This document shows positions 1-7,268 of a stretch of DNA of 31,273 nt, one piece after another. The notes under the pieces are model-generated. The model was not told where the DNA came from. It saw nothing but the letters and a program-made list of their open reading frames with translations, and searched no databases. The translations under genes and the position numbers were made by a program. Positions within the stretch are counted from its first letter, which is position 1, and every line of letters begins with the position of its first letter. The stretch comes from a virus: positions 1-31,273 of the IMG/VR virus record IMGVR_UViG_3300032087_001235; one strand, written 5' to 3'.

Positions 1-91
1 TTGTGGGCAATGAAAAGAACATCCGCTGACTGAGCGTGGTTCAGTTCAAAAATCTCTGTGACGCTGTAAGAAGTAGCTACTTCAGCTATTT
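1..91. repeat. Left copy of 91-bp terminal direct repeat
   Basis: Bases 1-91 are identical to 31183-31273. The repeat lies inside a tail gene whose reading frame continues across the junction. It is therefore best read as overlap from a circular assembly (circularly permuted or terminally redundant genome), not as a regulatory repeat. Whether virion DNA has defined ends cannot be told from this. Confidence 0.97.
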
Positions 92-611
92 TGGCTACAG
101 TGCCTCCGCTGGTATATGTGGTAAAGCTGGAACTGTTGATGCCCGAAAGCTGAAATGTGTTTGTGGTAACTCCGGCAACCGTAAACTCAAGGTTGTTAAC
201 CTCAGTCATGCCAGCAACACCACTAATGAACACCCTGTCGCCGTTTGAAAAGCCGTGGGAGCTTGACGTAACAACAGCCGGATTGGCCTTTGTAATCGCA
301 GTAATGTTTTTGGTCGCTTCGGTCAGGATGCCGCCATCTTTGTAGAAGCGAATATAGTTTGCGCCAAACTCTAGGACATAGGCTTGCTCGTCAGAGAACT
401 CAAAGTTAATTAATCGAACCTTGCCGCCATCTTTACTGCGGCCAGCAAACGTGGTTCCGGGGCGGCGAGTAGTGCCACCGCTGGGGAACACAATCATGTT
501 CTCAAGTTTCTGAGCTGCCTCATTGTACTTCTGCAAGTCAATGCGCCCCTCAAGCCGTGGAGAAATCTCTCCAGACTTGAAGTTCGTTAAGATGCTGGAT
601 ATTCTTGCCAC
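1..611 (-). CDS. Tail tubular protein B-like (nozzle), N-terminal part; continues at 31182
   Basis: This is the N-terminal 203 residues of a tail protein whose remainder is at 29385-31182. Reading on from codon 2-1-31182 stays in frame, giving 2409 nt and 802 residues. The start is GTG at 611, with AAGG 8 nt upstream and 2 nt after the stop of the preceding tail gene. The start of the protein (FKSGEISPRLEGR) and the RRPGT segment near residue 50 are typical of podovirus tail proteins that pair with a T7 gp11-like protein. Residues about 102-175 look like the FCCH-type beta domain found in many phage tail proteins (SSSHGFSNGDRVFISGV). The inferred role is the distal tail tube or nozzle. The T7 gp12 assignment rests on gene order and these motifs. 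Confidence 0.85.
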   Translation of the reverse strand, partial: MARISSILTNFKSGEISPRLEGRIDLQKYNEAAQKLENMIVFPSGGTTRRPGTTFAGRSKDGGKVRLINFEFSDEQAYVLEFGANYIRFYKDGGILTEATKNITAITKANPAVVTSSSHGFSNGDRVFISGVAGMTEVNNLEFTVAGVTTNTFQLSGINSSSFTTYTSGGTVAKIAEVATSYSVTEIFELNHAQSADVLFIAH

Positions 612-613
612 GG

Positions 614-1210
614 CTAGAACCTTATATTGATAAAGTCATCGGAGATAATCTTGTCAGGAACGCCCTCAACAGCATCCATTGACCTAGCCTCTCTCAGCCT
701 ATCATCATAAAGCGCAAACATCTGCTGTGATACAGATGTGCTACCTGTAATCGCATAAGCCGTTTCGGCTGCCAACTTGGTTGCAACCGTTGAAGACAGC
801 AGGGAATCATACTGCTCTGTGTCCGTTATACGCCCGATGTATACAATCCGGCAGGAATCCTCATTGGTCAAAACCTTGCGGCCCTCAATCTTGAACATAG
901 CCTGAGAATCATAAGCGGCGGTGTCGTCATCCACGTTTGATGTATGGAGCGATAAAACACGCAAGCAGAATGGGTCAGTTGGAAGCGTGTACTGAGCCTC
1001 AAATCCAAACGCCGGGGTGTCCGTATCCTTTGCCAAGGCTCGTCTGGTAATCGCAATGTTCCAAGGATGCCCCCTCAGAACCGCATCGCGCACTGTCTCA
1101 AAACGCCTGTTGCAAAGACGGGCCTCTTTTGTATTCTCAGTAAGAGAGGTAATCGTTGCCGCACCCAACAGGTCCATGGCTTCATTACAAATATCAACAA
1201 CTGATGGCAT
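614..1210 (-). CDS. Tail tubular protein A-like (T7 gp11 / P22 gp4-type head-tail adaptor)
   Basis: 198 residues. The N-terminus (VVDICNEAMDLLGA), the early CNRRFETVRDAVLRGHPWN segment and the later FEAQYTLPTDPFCLRVL segment are the hallmark of tail tubular protein A, which forms the ring between portal and nozzle. Length matches the family. ATG at 1210 overlaps the preceding stop by one base (TAATG), so translation is probably coupled. The nozzle gene follows 2 nt after its stop, the usual podovirus order. Confidence 0.9.
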   Translation of the reverse strand: MPSVVDICNEAMDLLGAATITSLTENTKEARLCNRRFETVRDAVLRGHPWNIAITRRALAKDTDTPAFGFEAQYTLPTDPFCLRVLSLHTSNVDDDTAAYDSQAMFKIEGRKVLTNEDSCRIVYIGRITDTEQYDSLLSSTVATKLAAETAYAITGSTSVSQQMFALYDDRLREARSMDAVEGVPDKIISDDFINIRF

Positions 1211-1560
1211 TACTTCAACAACCTTTCAACTTTTATCAACGCCCCTTGGCTTAGATTGCCGTCACCGCCTGACGCGACCTTGCCCTTCTCTTGAGCCTCA
1301 GAGACTAGATTTTTTACTTTCTCTGTAGGCAATATTACCACAGAATCCCCGTCAAGTATAAACGCCCAATACTCTGCCTCAGTTGTCGCTATGCCTGACG
1401 GCTTCCCCCTACAAAAAAACTCCACAAAAACCTTACCAGTCTGTGAAGCCTTAAAATCCCTCTTTACCTCTATAGCCCTTGATTGCAACAAATCAGCCAA
1501 CCAATCCTCTGCTATTTGACCGAGCTTTAAATCCCAGCGAAAGTCGTGGTTCTTCTCCAC
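1210..1560 (-). CDS. PD-(D/E)XK nuclease-like phage protein
   Basis: 116 residues, GTG start at 1560 (the only start giving the full domain; AGGGGG lies upstream). The pattern of an early Glu in LGQIAEDWLADLL (E18), then IEVKRD (E31, K33, D35), then VFVEF (E47) and RGKPSGIATTEAEYWAF is that of a small resolvase-like PD-(D/E)XK family common in phages. It sits between the decoration protein and tail adaptor, just after a terminator, so it may be expressed less than the capsid genes. It may process DNA branches before packaging; that is inference. Activity cannot be judged because the metal-binding Asp is not certain. Confidence 0.65.
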   Translation of the reverse strand: MEKNHDFRWDLKLGQIAEDWLADLLQSRAIEVKRDFKASQTGKVFVEFFCRGKPSGIATTEAEYWAFILDGDSVVILPTEKVKNLVSEAQEKGKVASGGDGNLSQGALIKVERLLK

Positions 1561-1580
1561 ATCCCAATCCCCCTATATTG

Positions 1581-1607
1581 TGGAAAGAAGGGGCGGTTTC
1601 CCGCCCC
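1581..1607 (-). terminator. Rho-independent terminator after capsid/decoration genes
   Basis: A perfect 7-bp GC stem (1590-1596 with 1601-1607) and 4-nt loop lies 9 nt past the decoration-protein stop on the minus strand. It is followed by the T-rich run CTTCTTTCC. The tail is interrupted, so termination may be partial. That would fit reduced transcription of tail genes relative to capsid genes. Confidence 0.72.
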
Positions 1608-1615
1608 CTCAATGA

Positions 1616-2125
1616 TTAGTTTACGACATACTCAATTACGAATGAGAGGTCGCCAGCGGCGTTGCCAGCCGCATCAAAGAGCAGACCAATAAACAGGTAG
1701 CCGCCTGGGTCAGCAGAAAGTCCTGCATCTTCCCAAACACGCTGACCGAGCTTATTGATGTCCCGCGCTTCAAAGGTTACGTCCGTGCCAACACCAGCAA
1801 CCGCACCACGGAGGTCCGTGATAGCAGATGCGTAAGCGTCATCGTCAACCGCAGTGAAAGTACCCGCGCTCTCTGAATAAACACCTACGTCACAAGTGTT
1901 GGTGGTGCCTGAATCAAGGTCATCGTTGAAGAGCTTGATTGTTACGATTGCAGCATTTGATGGAATGGGAGCAAGCATTACTGTGTCTGTTGCTGACAAG
2001 TCACCAGCAGCCAGAGCAATAGTTCCCATTGCAACACGCTTTACGCCGTGAAGGCCATTAGCGTTTGATGCAACCTGTGGCAGGGCAAGGAGATTGGATA
2101 CGAGTGTAGTTGATACGTTAGCCAT
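1616..2125 (-). CDS. Capsid decoration / head protein
   Basis: 169 residues, Ala/Asp/Thr/Gly-rich with few Lys or Arg and predicted beta-rich. It includes a central TVMLAPIPSNAAIVTIKL and ends with a hydrophobic strand (LSFVIEYVVN). Strong ribosome site (AAGGAG) before ATG 2125, 10 nt after the major capsid stop. A small acidic protein directly behind the capsid gene and ahead of a terminator is typical of an abundant head decoration or fibre protein. No motif gives a more precise function. Confidence 0.65.
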   Translation of the reverse strand: MANVSTTLVSNLLALPQVASNANGLHGVKRVAMGTIALAAGDLSATDTVMLAPIPSNAAIVTIKLFNDDLDSGTTNTCDVGVYSESAGTFTAVDDDAYASAITDLRGAVAGVGTDVTFEARDINKLGQRVWEDAGLSADPGGYLFIGLLFDAAGNAAGDLSFVIEYVVN

Positions 2126-2135
2126 TTTTTACTCC

Positions 2136-3029
2136 TTACGCTGCGCCATCAAGGTCATCTTCATCGCACTTGATGCGAACAACCATGTTTTCTTGCATAC
2201 GAGTAGCACCGATGTCCATGCTGTAATAGACCTGAGTTGCGTAACCTTTGTCGGCACGCTCATCAATCCGAGCAGAAACATCCCTGCCAATACCCAGTGC
2301 CATGCCTTCTTCAGCCCATGCAAAGCAAGTACGGACATTGTTGCCGTCCACGGACAAGCGGTTTGACATGATGAACTTGAAGCCCATGAACTCGTCAATC
2401 TCGCCCTGTACCAGTGCTTTAACAGTGTTGAAGTCAGCAGAGGTTACGCTGGTGTCGGCCAGAAGCGCATGAATCTGGCTTGGGCCTACAACAATGTAAC
2501 GTGGGATGGATGGGTCAACATCAGCCTCGTCAAGCAGCTTCTTTGCTTCGCGCAGCTTGGTGAGGTTCATGTTGGTGTCAGCACCACCTACGCTAACAGC
2601 AACGTCTTTGTTGGTGTCAAACGCAGTTGATGTACCGCCTGTTTCGCCAGTGTTAGCATTGGCATCAAAGGCAGAGATGATAACATCATCCATTGCACGA
2701 CCCATAGCAGCGGCTGCGGCCATGGCGTAGGAAGATGTCGGGTCAATCAGCATACGAACCTTGTCCTGGTCATCAATCAGGTCGGCGTACTCGTATGATG
2801 CAAGGCTCAGACGGCGGCGTGCGTGTGGCGTGTCCATCTGAGGGGTGTCGGCATGGCGGCTAGAACGCAGTTGCGCTGTAGCTACACCTACCTGGTCGAT
2901 AAAGGCATTCTTACCAACAACATTCTCAATGCGCACCGTTTCACGCAGACGGGAACCCATCTGCTGTGCAAGCATCTGCACATTAGCAGAATACTGTTGG
3001 ACAAATGCCGTAGTAATTTGAGTAGACAT
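2136..3029 (-). CDS. Major capsid protein
   Basis: 297 residues, HK97-fold type by sequence character. It has an N-terminal helix (FVQQYSANVQMLAQQMGSRL), then VGKNAFIDQVG, an AMAAAAAMGRAMDDVIISAFDA spine-like helix near 115-135, a late EFMGFKFIMSNRL strand, and a C-terminal segment ending MVVRIKCDEDDLD. I associate it with the phage_capsid_2-like group of podovirus capsids. Context is decisive: scaffold and portal upstream, decoration protein downstream. Strong Shine-Dalgarno (AGGAG) before ATG 3029. Confidence 0.9.
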   Translation of the reverse strand: MSTQITTAFVQQYSANVQMLAQQMGSRLRETVRIENVVGKNAFIDQVGVATAQLRSSRHADTPQMDTPHARRRLSLASYEYADLIDDQDKVRMLIDPTSSYAMAAAAAMGRAMDDVIISAFDANANTGETGGTSTAFDTNKDVAVSVGGADTNMNLTKLREAKKLLDEADVDPSIPRYIVVGPSQIHALLADTSVTSADFNTVKALVQGEIDEFMGFKFIMSNRLSVDGNNVRTCFAWAEEGMALGIGRDVSARIDERADKGYATQVYYSMDIGATRMQENMVVRIKCDEDDLDGAA

Positions 3030-3047
3030 GAATCAATCTCCTATAAA

Positions 3048-3293
3048 CTACTCAGTTGGCATCGTGATTACATCGGCTGCGCTACCCTTGCGGACGCTCC
3101 TAGCATTTTGAGACTGCTTCCGTCTACCGTCTTTCCGGTTGCCTTCGGGACGACCTTTATCGCTACCCCGGACCACCCACTCCCAATATAAATCGGCGAG
3201 TTGGTGTGGATTAATGACATCGCGCTGAGTACCATGCTCAACAGCAAGTCTTAAACAATCAAGACGAGCGTGAATCCACTCAAGCTCATCCAT
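3048..3293 (-). CDS. Small hypothetical protein between scaffold and capsid
   Basis: 81 residues. The N-terminal half is helical and acidic (MDELEWIHARLDCLRLAVEHG, then a LADLYWEWV helix). The C-terminal half is very basic and disordered (KGRPEGNRKDGRRKQ). It overlaps the scaffold gene by 8 nt, so translation is probably coupled. I recognise no named family. A role in head assembly is plausible from position only. Confidence 0.7.
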   Translation of the reverse strand: MDELEWIHARLDCLRLAVEHGTQRDVINPHQLADLYWEWVVRGSDKGRPEGNRKDGRRKQSQNARSVRKGSAADVITMPTE

Positions 3294-4128
3294 GAACCAT
3301 CTCCATCAGTTCCTGAACCCTTTTGATGGCATTCTGCCTAGCTACAGGGTTCGCCCTGTCCCAATAAGGGTTGCTCCTATCATTCATGATAGAATCAATC
3401 TCTGCTTGTGCCTCGCGTGGTGTCATGACCAAAGTTTGAGGGCTTTCAGAAACCGTGTCTTCACTGGTGACAGTTTGCCTAAATTCAGCAATTTTTGCAA
3501 ACGCTTTGATAAAATCAGGGTTGTCACCCAGCATTGAACCGTCAGCCAACTGTATATTGAACATTTCACTTGACGCAAACTCCTGCGCAGCTTTCGATGC
3601 CATGTCAATTTTTTGCTCATAGGCTCGACCCCACTCTTGTTTCAATGTTGCCTCAGTCTGCTCTCTGTACTCCTCAGACTGTTGCATATTTGCAACACCT
3701 GTGTTTTCAACAGAGCTTCTATAATACTCCATAATACCTTGGGCTTGGTCGGGAGTAAGCCGCAGCGCATGAGCAATATCCTTAAATTGGGTTGCTACAT
3801 CTTCTGTGACAATGTTCCCGTCTACTGGTATCTCATACCCCTCCGAACTCTCAGGGCGACCCAGACGACCATAGATTCGGTCAAGGTCATCGTCAGTGGG
3901 ATTGACTGGCATTGGTATCTTGTCAGCACCAATAAGACGCTGCGCATTGACGTAAGAACGTGCCAAGTTCTCAACATCCCTGATTGGCGAGAGACTAGGA
4001 TGCTCTCTGATTTCCTCTGGTATCATCTGTAAAAAATCGTTACCAGACCCGCCGGAAGCCACTTCCGCTGGAGTTTCCAGCATAGTAGATTCAGGTTGGG
4101 CTACCTGTTCGACATTCTCTTCTGACAT
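3286..4128 (-). CDS. Capsid scaffolding protein
   Basis: 280 residues, acidic, with a disordered N-terminus rich in Glu/Val/Ala and long helical stretches. The segment FKDIAHALRLTPDQAQGIMEYY (about residues 90-112) followed by EATLKQEWGRAYEQKID is typical of T7-like scaffold or capsid assembly proteins. The C-terminal region has charged helices (AQAEIDSIMNDRSNPYWD and AIKRVQELMEM), as expected for the coat-binding end. It is preceded by AGGAG and lies between the Bbp19-like gene and the capsid. Confidence 0.85.
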   Translation of the reverse strand: MSEENVEQVAQPESTMLETPAEVASGGSGNDFLQMIPEEIREHPSLSPIRDVENLARSYVNAQRLIGADKIPMPVNPTDDDLDRIYGRLGRPESSEGYEIPVDGNIVTEDVATQFKDIAHALRLTPDQAQGIMEYYRSSVENTGVANMQQSEEYREQTEATLKQEWGRAYEQKIDMASKAAQEFASSEMFNIQLADGSMLGDNPDFIKAFAKIAEFRQTVTSEDTVSESPQTLVMTPREAQAEIDSIMNDRSNPYWDRANPVARQNAIKRVQELMEMVHG

Positions 4129-4130
4129 GA

Positions 4131-4334
4131 TTACTCCTGTAACATATTGTGAATGTGGAGGATAACTGCTCGTTTACCCTCTTCAAATGCTGTAGCATTG
4201 GCATCGCCAGCTACATAGCTTGTTGCACGATAGTTGCACCGCGCCTCAAGGTCTACCAAAACCTTCTCACCCTTCTCGCTGGTAAAGGTTTGTTTGTACA
4301 TATCTTTTAACTTTGCGATTTCTCTCTCACTCAC
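4131..4334 (-). CDS. Bbp19-like small protein
   Basis: 67 residues, GTG start at 4334 overlapping the portal stop (GTGA). The sequence EKGEKVLVDLEARCNY followed by YVAGDANATAFEEGKRAVILHI matches the small family often found between portal and scaffold in podoviruses (Bbp19-like: V-x-G-D-P/A-x-x-T-A-F-x-E-G-x-R). Its function is unknown; conservation of position suggests a head-assembly role. It is tightly coupled to both neighbours. Confidence 0.75.
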   Translation of the reverse strand: MSEREIAKLKDMYKQTFTSEKGEKVLVDLEARCNYRATSYVAGDANATAFEEGKRAVILHIHNMLQE

Positions 4335-5920
4335 TGGCCAATCATCCTTGTTGCCTGTGCAGCTTGTGCTGCGGTGTAGACATCCTCTTGTTCCTGCTGA
4401 CGCTCAAGAGCCGCCGCTTGGGCTTCTGCCTGTTGCTGTCTAGCCTGATTAACTTCTGTCTGTGTTTTCAGCGTGGTCTTTGGAACGCCCAGAGAATCAG
4501 TCACATGACGAACCAAGCCATCAGGGTCAAGGTGGTCAAGAACAGGTACAGCCTGTGCGAGTGGCAGAAGAATCTCAAGAGCCTTCATGGTGCTGTTCAG
4601 ACTGCTCGACTTCTGCGCACGGGCCAGTGGCGACACATACTGAATATCAACATCACGGCCCTGTAGAATCTCTGGCGGGGTGGCCAGCATATCATTGCGT
4701 AGCATCAACCCAAACACACGCTCAATCAGTGGACGCAACATCTCATTCATCAGTCGGCCAAGAACGGGGCCAATAACCCTCATGCGCTCTTCCTGCCTCT
4801 GCACAACTTCTGTCGCTGTCATATTGGGGGTTGCCCCCGACAGCAACTGGTCTACATAGAAAGCAGAACGAATAGCCGCCCTTCGTTGCTCTTCCATATT
4901 CAAACCAATCGGAATGCTTGCGCCAGTGTTTAGTGGCGTAATTGTGTCCCTGCTTCCGGCCCTGTAGAAGTTCAGGCCACCAGGCTGTGTTCTGACAGGA
5001 AGAATGAACCCATCATCAGGAACAAGCAGTGGCGGGTCAATCTGCTTTTGAGCTGCACTGATAATCGTCTTGGACATCAGGTTCAACATCTTCACATCAG
5101 GAAGCGCAATCATTGCAGGAGAACGCCCCATCACCTCACCTGTAGCCTTCAGGAAACGTGGGACAACGTATGGCATCTCTTCAAAGCCACTCTCCGACAG
5201 TAGCTTCTTTGTTTCCATCTCAATGTAGTAAGATGCAAACGGCATATTCTTGTTATCCTTCTTTGCCGGGTCGCGGTTGATTCGCGGCAAAACTGCGTGA
5301 AGAATATCAATGTCCTCGTCCGGGTTCTTCTCAAACTTCTTGCGCAAATGTTCAGTTACATTATCAAGGCCAAACCTCTGGATAGCCTGGCGAACAGGAA
5401 CCGTGTACTTCCTGAACACCGTGTCCACAATGCCAAACTGATTCTCTTGAACGTAAAACTCTGAGATGTGACGAGTGCTGAAACGCAACATCATGTCATC
5501 CATCTCTACAAACATACAGCCAGTACCAAACACAACGAGGTCCACATACATTTCGTGAATCTCAGTCTCAAAGTTTGAACGGTTGAAGCAGCGAATCATC
5601 CGTGTGCTGGTATCCTCAAGCCACGCTTGCACCTCTTCGTCACGGCCAATGTCAGCATCCATCATGTCCAAATGGAACCAAGGTGTTGCACCGCTGGTCA
5701 GCATACCGTGAAGGGAGGCAGACAAAAGGTCTACAGATTGTAACGCAGTGCCATCGTAAATTAGCTCCATCCGCTTCTCGCCACGGGAGCGTTTCTTCAC
5801 AATGTCAGACTTTCGCGGAAGCATATAATCCGCTAGTTCCTGATAGTGGGTATTCCAGTTATCTCTCCGGCCACTAACATAGCCAAAGCGCGAAACAAGT
5901 GACTTGATAAAATCGTCCAT
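4331..5920 (-). CDS. Portal protein (head-to-tail connector)
   Basis: 529 residues. N-terminal features NWNTHYQELADYMLPRK and GTALQSVDLLSASLHGMLTS (roughly residues 20-75) are diagnostic of the podovirus head-to-tail connecting protein. Downstream come TMRIRCFN-type helices, an FEEMPYVVPRFLKATGEVMGRSP-like segment and a Gln/Ala-rich C-terminal coiled coil (residues about 490-525) as in other portals. Twelve copies form the ring through which DNA is packaged and ejected. It follows the Arg-Gly protein by 2 nt. Confidence 0.95.
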   Translation of the reverse strand: MDDFIKSLVSRFGYVSGRRDNWNTHYQELADYMLPRKSDIVKKRSRGEKRMELIYDGTALQSVDLLSASLHGMLTSGATPWFHLDMMDADIGRDEEVQAWLEDTSTRMIRCFNRSNFETEIHEMYVDLVVFGTGCMFVEMDDMMLRFSTRHISEFYVQENQFGIVDTVFRKYTVPVRQAIQRFGLDNVTEHLRKKFEKNPDEDIDILHAVLPRINRDPAKKDNKNMPFASYYIEMETKKLLSESGFEEMPYVVPRFLKATGEVMGRSPAMIALPDVKMLNLMSKTIISAAQKQIDPPLLVPDDGFILPVRTQPGGLNFYRAGSRDTITPLNTGASIPIGLNMEEQRRAAIRSAFYVDQLLSGATPNMTATEVVQRQEERMRVIGPVLGRLMNEMLRPLIERVFGLMLRNDMLATPPEILQGRDVDIQYVSPLARAQKSSSLNSTMKALEILLPLAQAVPVLDHLDPDGLVRHVTDSLGVPKTTLKTQTEVNQARQQQAEAQAAALERQQEQEDVYTAAQAAQATRMIGQ

Positions 5921-5922
5921 AA

Positions 5923-6132
5923 TTACCCCAGCAAGGTTGGTTTGCCTGTGGTCGGCTGTTGCTCACCCAATGCGCCAGCAACAATAGTCGAACCCCGACC
6001 CCGCCTCTTCCGAGCTTTTCTTGTAGCCTCCTCTGCCAAAGCGGCAGAACGAGCCATTTCTGTTTTGCTTGCAACCTCCGGCACGGGAGGTGGCGGGGGC
6101 AACTGTGGAGCTTTTGGCGTTAAAAAAGACAT
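5923..6132 (-). CDS. Proline-rich / Arg-Gly small phage protein
   Basis: 69 residues. The start is ATG 6132 (MSFLTPKAPQ), one base after the preceding stop; longer starts only run into the upstream gene. It has a proline run at residues 10-16, a helical Ala/Glu region, then RKARKRRGRGSTIV and a C-terminal KPTLLG. This design (MSFL, poly-Pro, R-x-RGR-S-T-I, terminal LLG) is widely seen beside portal genes in marine podoviruses. Function is unknown. Its RRGRGSTI segment resembles the tail of the upstream repeat protein. Confidence 0.75.
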   Translation of the reverse strand: MSFLTPKAPQLPPPPPVPEVASKTEMARSAALAEEATRKARKRRGRGSTIVAGALGEQQPTTGKPTLLG

Positions 6133-6133
6133 A

Positions 6134-6853
6134 CTATCTTCCCACTGCTTTTGATGATGGAGACTTGTAAAGTGCGCCGTAACCCTCAATCAAAGTCCCG
6201 GCTTGACCCGCACGTTTACCCCTAGTGCGGCGAGTACCCCTGCCCATAACAGTCTGGTCTGCTACAGGCTCTTCTTCGGGTACAACTTCTGGTGTTACAC
6301 GGGGAGCAGTCGGTGGAGAAACAAGCCCCGTCTTTGTTGCAATATCCCGTGGAAGGTCGCTTACCTCTTCAACAATCTTGCCAACCACTTTCTTTACTGG
6401 CCTCTCTAGCGGTTCAACAACATCAGCCGCAGCCTTGACTATCGCCTTGGGTGCTTTAGCAACCTCTTTGGCCACAGTTTTTACTGGCCTCTCCAATGGC
6501 TCAACAACATCCGCAGCCGCTTCAATGATTGTTTTCGGTAACTTCGTAACTGGCTTGGCAACCGCTGTAACTGTCTTTGCCGTTTCCTTTACGGCTTTTT
6601 CAGCAACATCCACCACAGCAGCAGGAGCCTTGGCAACTTCTTTCACCACAGCAGCAGGTGCTTTGATAACAGGCTTCACCACCTTTGCAGGTGCTTTAGC
6701 AACTTCTTTAACCACCTTAGTAGGAGCCTTTGCCACGGTCTTAGCTGCCTCACGAGCATCCCTTGCCGCTTCTGCCGCAAGGTCCCTTACTATTTGTATG
6801 TTATCTCCGCGCTCGATTCGCTTGAATATTTTTCTTACTCCACCGCCACCCAT
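6134..6853 (-). CDS. Lysine/proline 11-residue repeat protein
   Basis: 239 residues. After MGGGGVRKIFKRIERG comes a long region (about 36-160) of 11-residue units built on VVKEVAKAPAK. The KAP prolines fall at residues 44, 55, 66 and 77, an exact 11-residue step. A larger unit, AAADVVEPLERPVK, then occurs twice. Eleven-residue Lys/Val/Ala repeats form amphipathic helices in apolipoprotein, LEA and synuclein-like proteins; membrane or nucleic-acid surface binding is inference. The C-terminus (RGTRRTRGKRAGQAGTLIEG) is Arg-Gly rich and ends SSKAVGR. It starts one base after the acyltransferase stop, with AGGGGAAG as ribosome site. It could be a minor virion protein or a substrate of the acyltransferase. 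Confidence 0.85.
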   Translation of the reverse strand: MGGGGVRKIFKRIERGDNIQIVRDLAAEAARDAREAAKTVAKAPTKVVKEVAKAPAKVVKPVIKAPAAVVKEVAKAPAAVVDVAEKAVKETAKTVTAVAKPVTKLPKTIIEAAADVVEPLERPVKTVAKEVAKAPKAIVKAAADVVEPLERPVKKVVGKIVEEVSDLPRDIATKTGLVSPPTAPRVTPEVVPEEEPVADQTVMGRGTRRTRGKRAGQAGTLIEGYGALYKSPSSKAVGR

Positions 6854-6854
6854 T

Positions 6855-7268
6855 CTACTTCCCCTTCAATCTGTGAAAGCCGCGCTTGTTTGTTTCCGTT
6901 CTTAACCACTGGGCGTTATCATAGCCCAATTCTCTAAACATAGCTTTAAAATACCTGAAACCGTTTGTAATGTCACGCATCCCGCCAGTGCATATAAAAT
7001 CAATAATCCAAGGGCTATTCCCCATCCCGTAGAAGCCATCTCTGGGAAACATCCCCGTGTCCAAATACTCGTCTATATGGCACTGGTCTGGAAAGGCATA
7101 AGTCGCAAAAATTACAGGCTCTTCATCATAACAACCAAGTATGTACTGTTGCTCCTCAATCGGAGGCTGAATGCAACGGCGAAATTCCTCAACACCCCAA
7201 TCCCTGTGGTAGTCACTCTGGCCCATCAACTGAGCGGCCACCCAATATGCGTAAGCCCTCTCACTCAT
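6855..7268 (-). CDS. HlyC-like (RTX toxin-activating) lysine acyltransferase
   Basis: 137 residues. HlyC-family enzymes transfer fatty acyl groups from acyl carrier protein to lysine side chains of RTX toxins. Visible here: QSDYHRDW (His21), matching HlyC SPLHRNW; then QPPIEEQQYILG followed by PVIFATYAF, matching the HlyC core; then SPWIIDF (Asp90), matching WFIDW. His21 to Asp90 is 69 residues, the same as His23-Asp92 in HlyC, so both catalytic residues are kept. The C-terminus (GFRYFKAMFRELGYDNAQWLRTETNKRGFHRLKGK) is shorter than in HlyC. It overlaps the large terminase stop (ATGA) and runs into the repeat-protein gene, so it is part of the packaging/head operon. No RTX toxin is present; the substrate is unknown. 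Confidence 0.8.
   Translation of the reverse strand: MSERAYAYWVAAQLMGQSDYHRDWGVEEFRRCIQPPIEEQQYILGCYDEEPVIFATYAFPDQCHIDEYLDTGMFPRDGFYGMGNSPWIIDFICTGGMRDITNGFRYFKAMFRELGYDNAQWLRTETNKRGFHRLKGK

Noticed and set aside
6225-6905. 226-residue plus-strand open frame opposite the repeat protein
   Set aside because: Antisense shadow of the repetitive minus-strand gene; no ribosome site, low-complexity Ser/Thr/Ala sequence, and the opposite strand has a well-placed gene.
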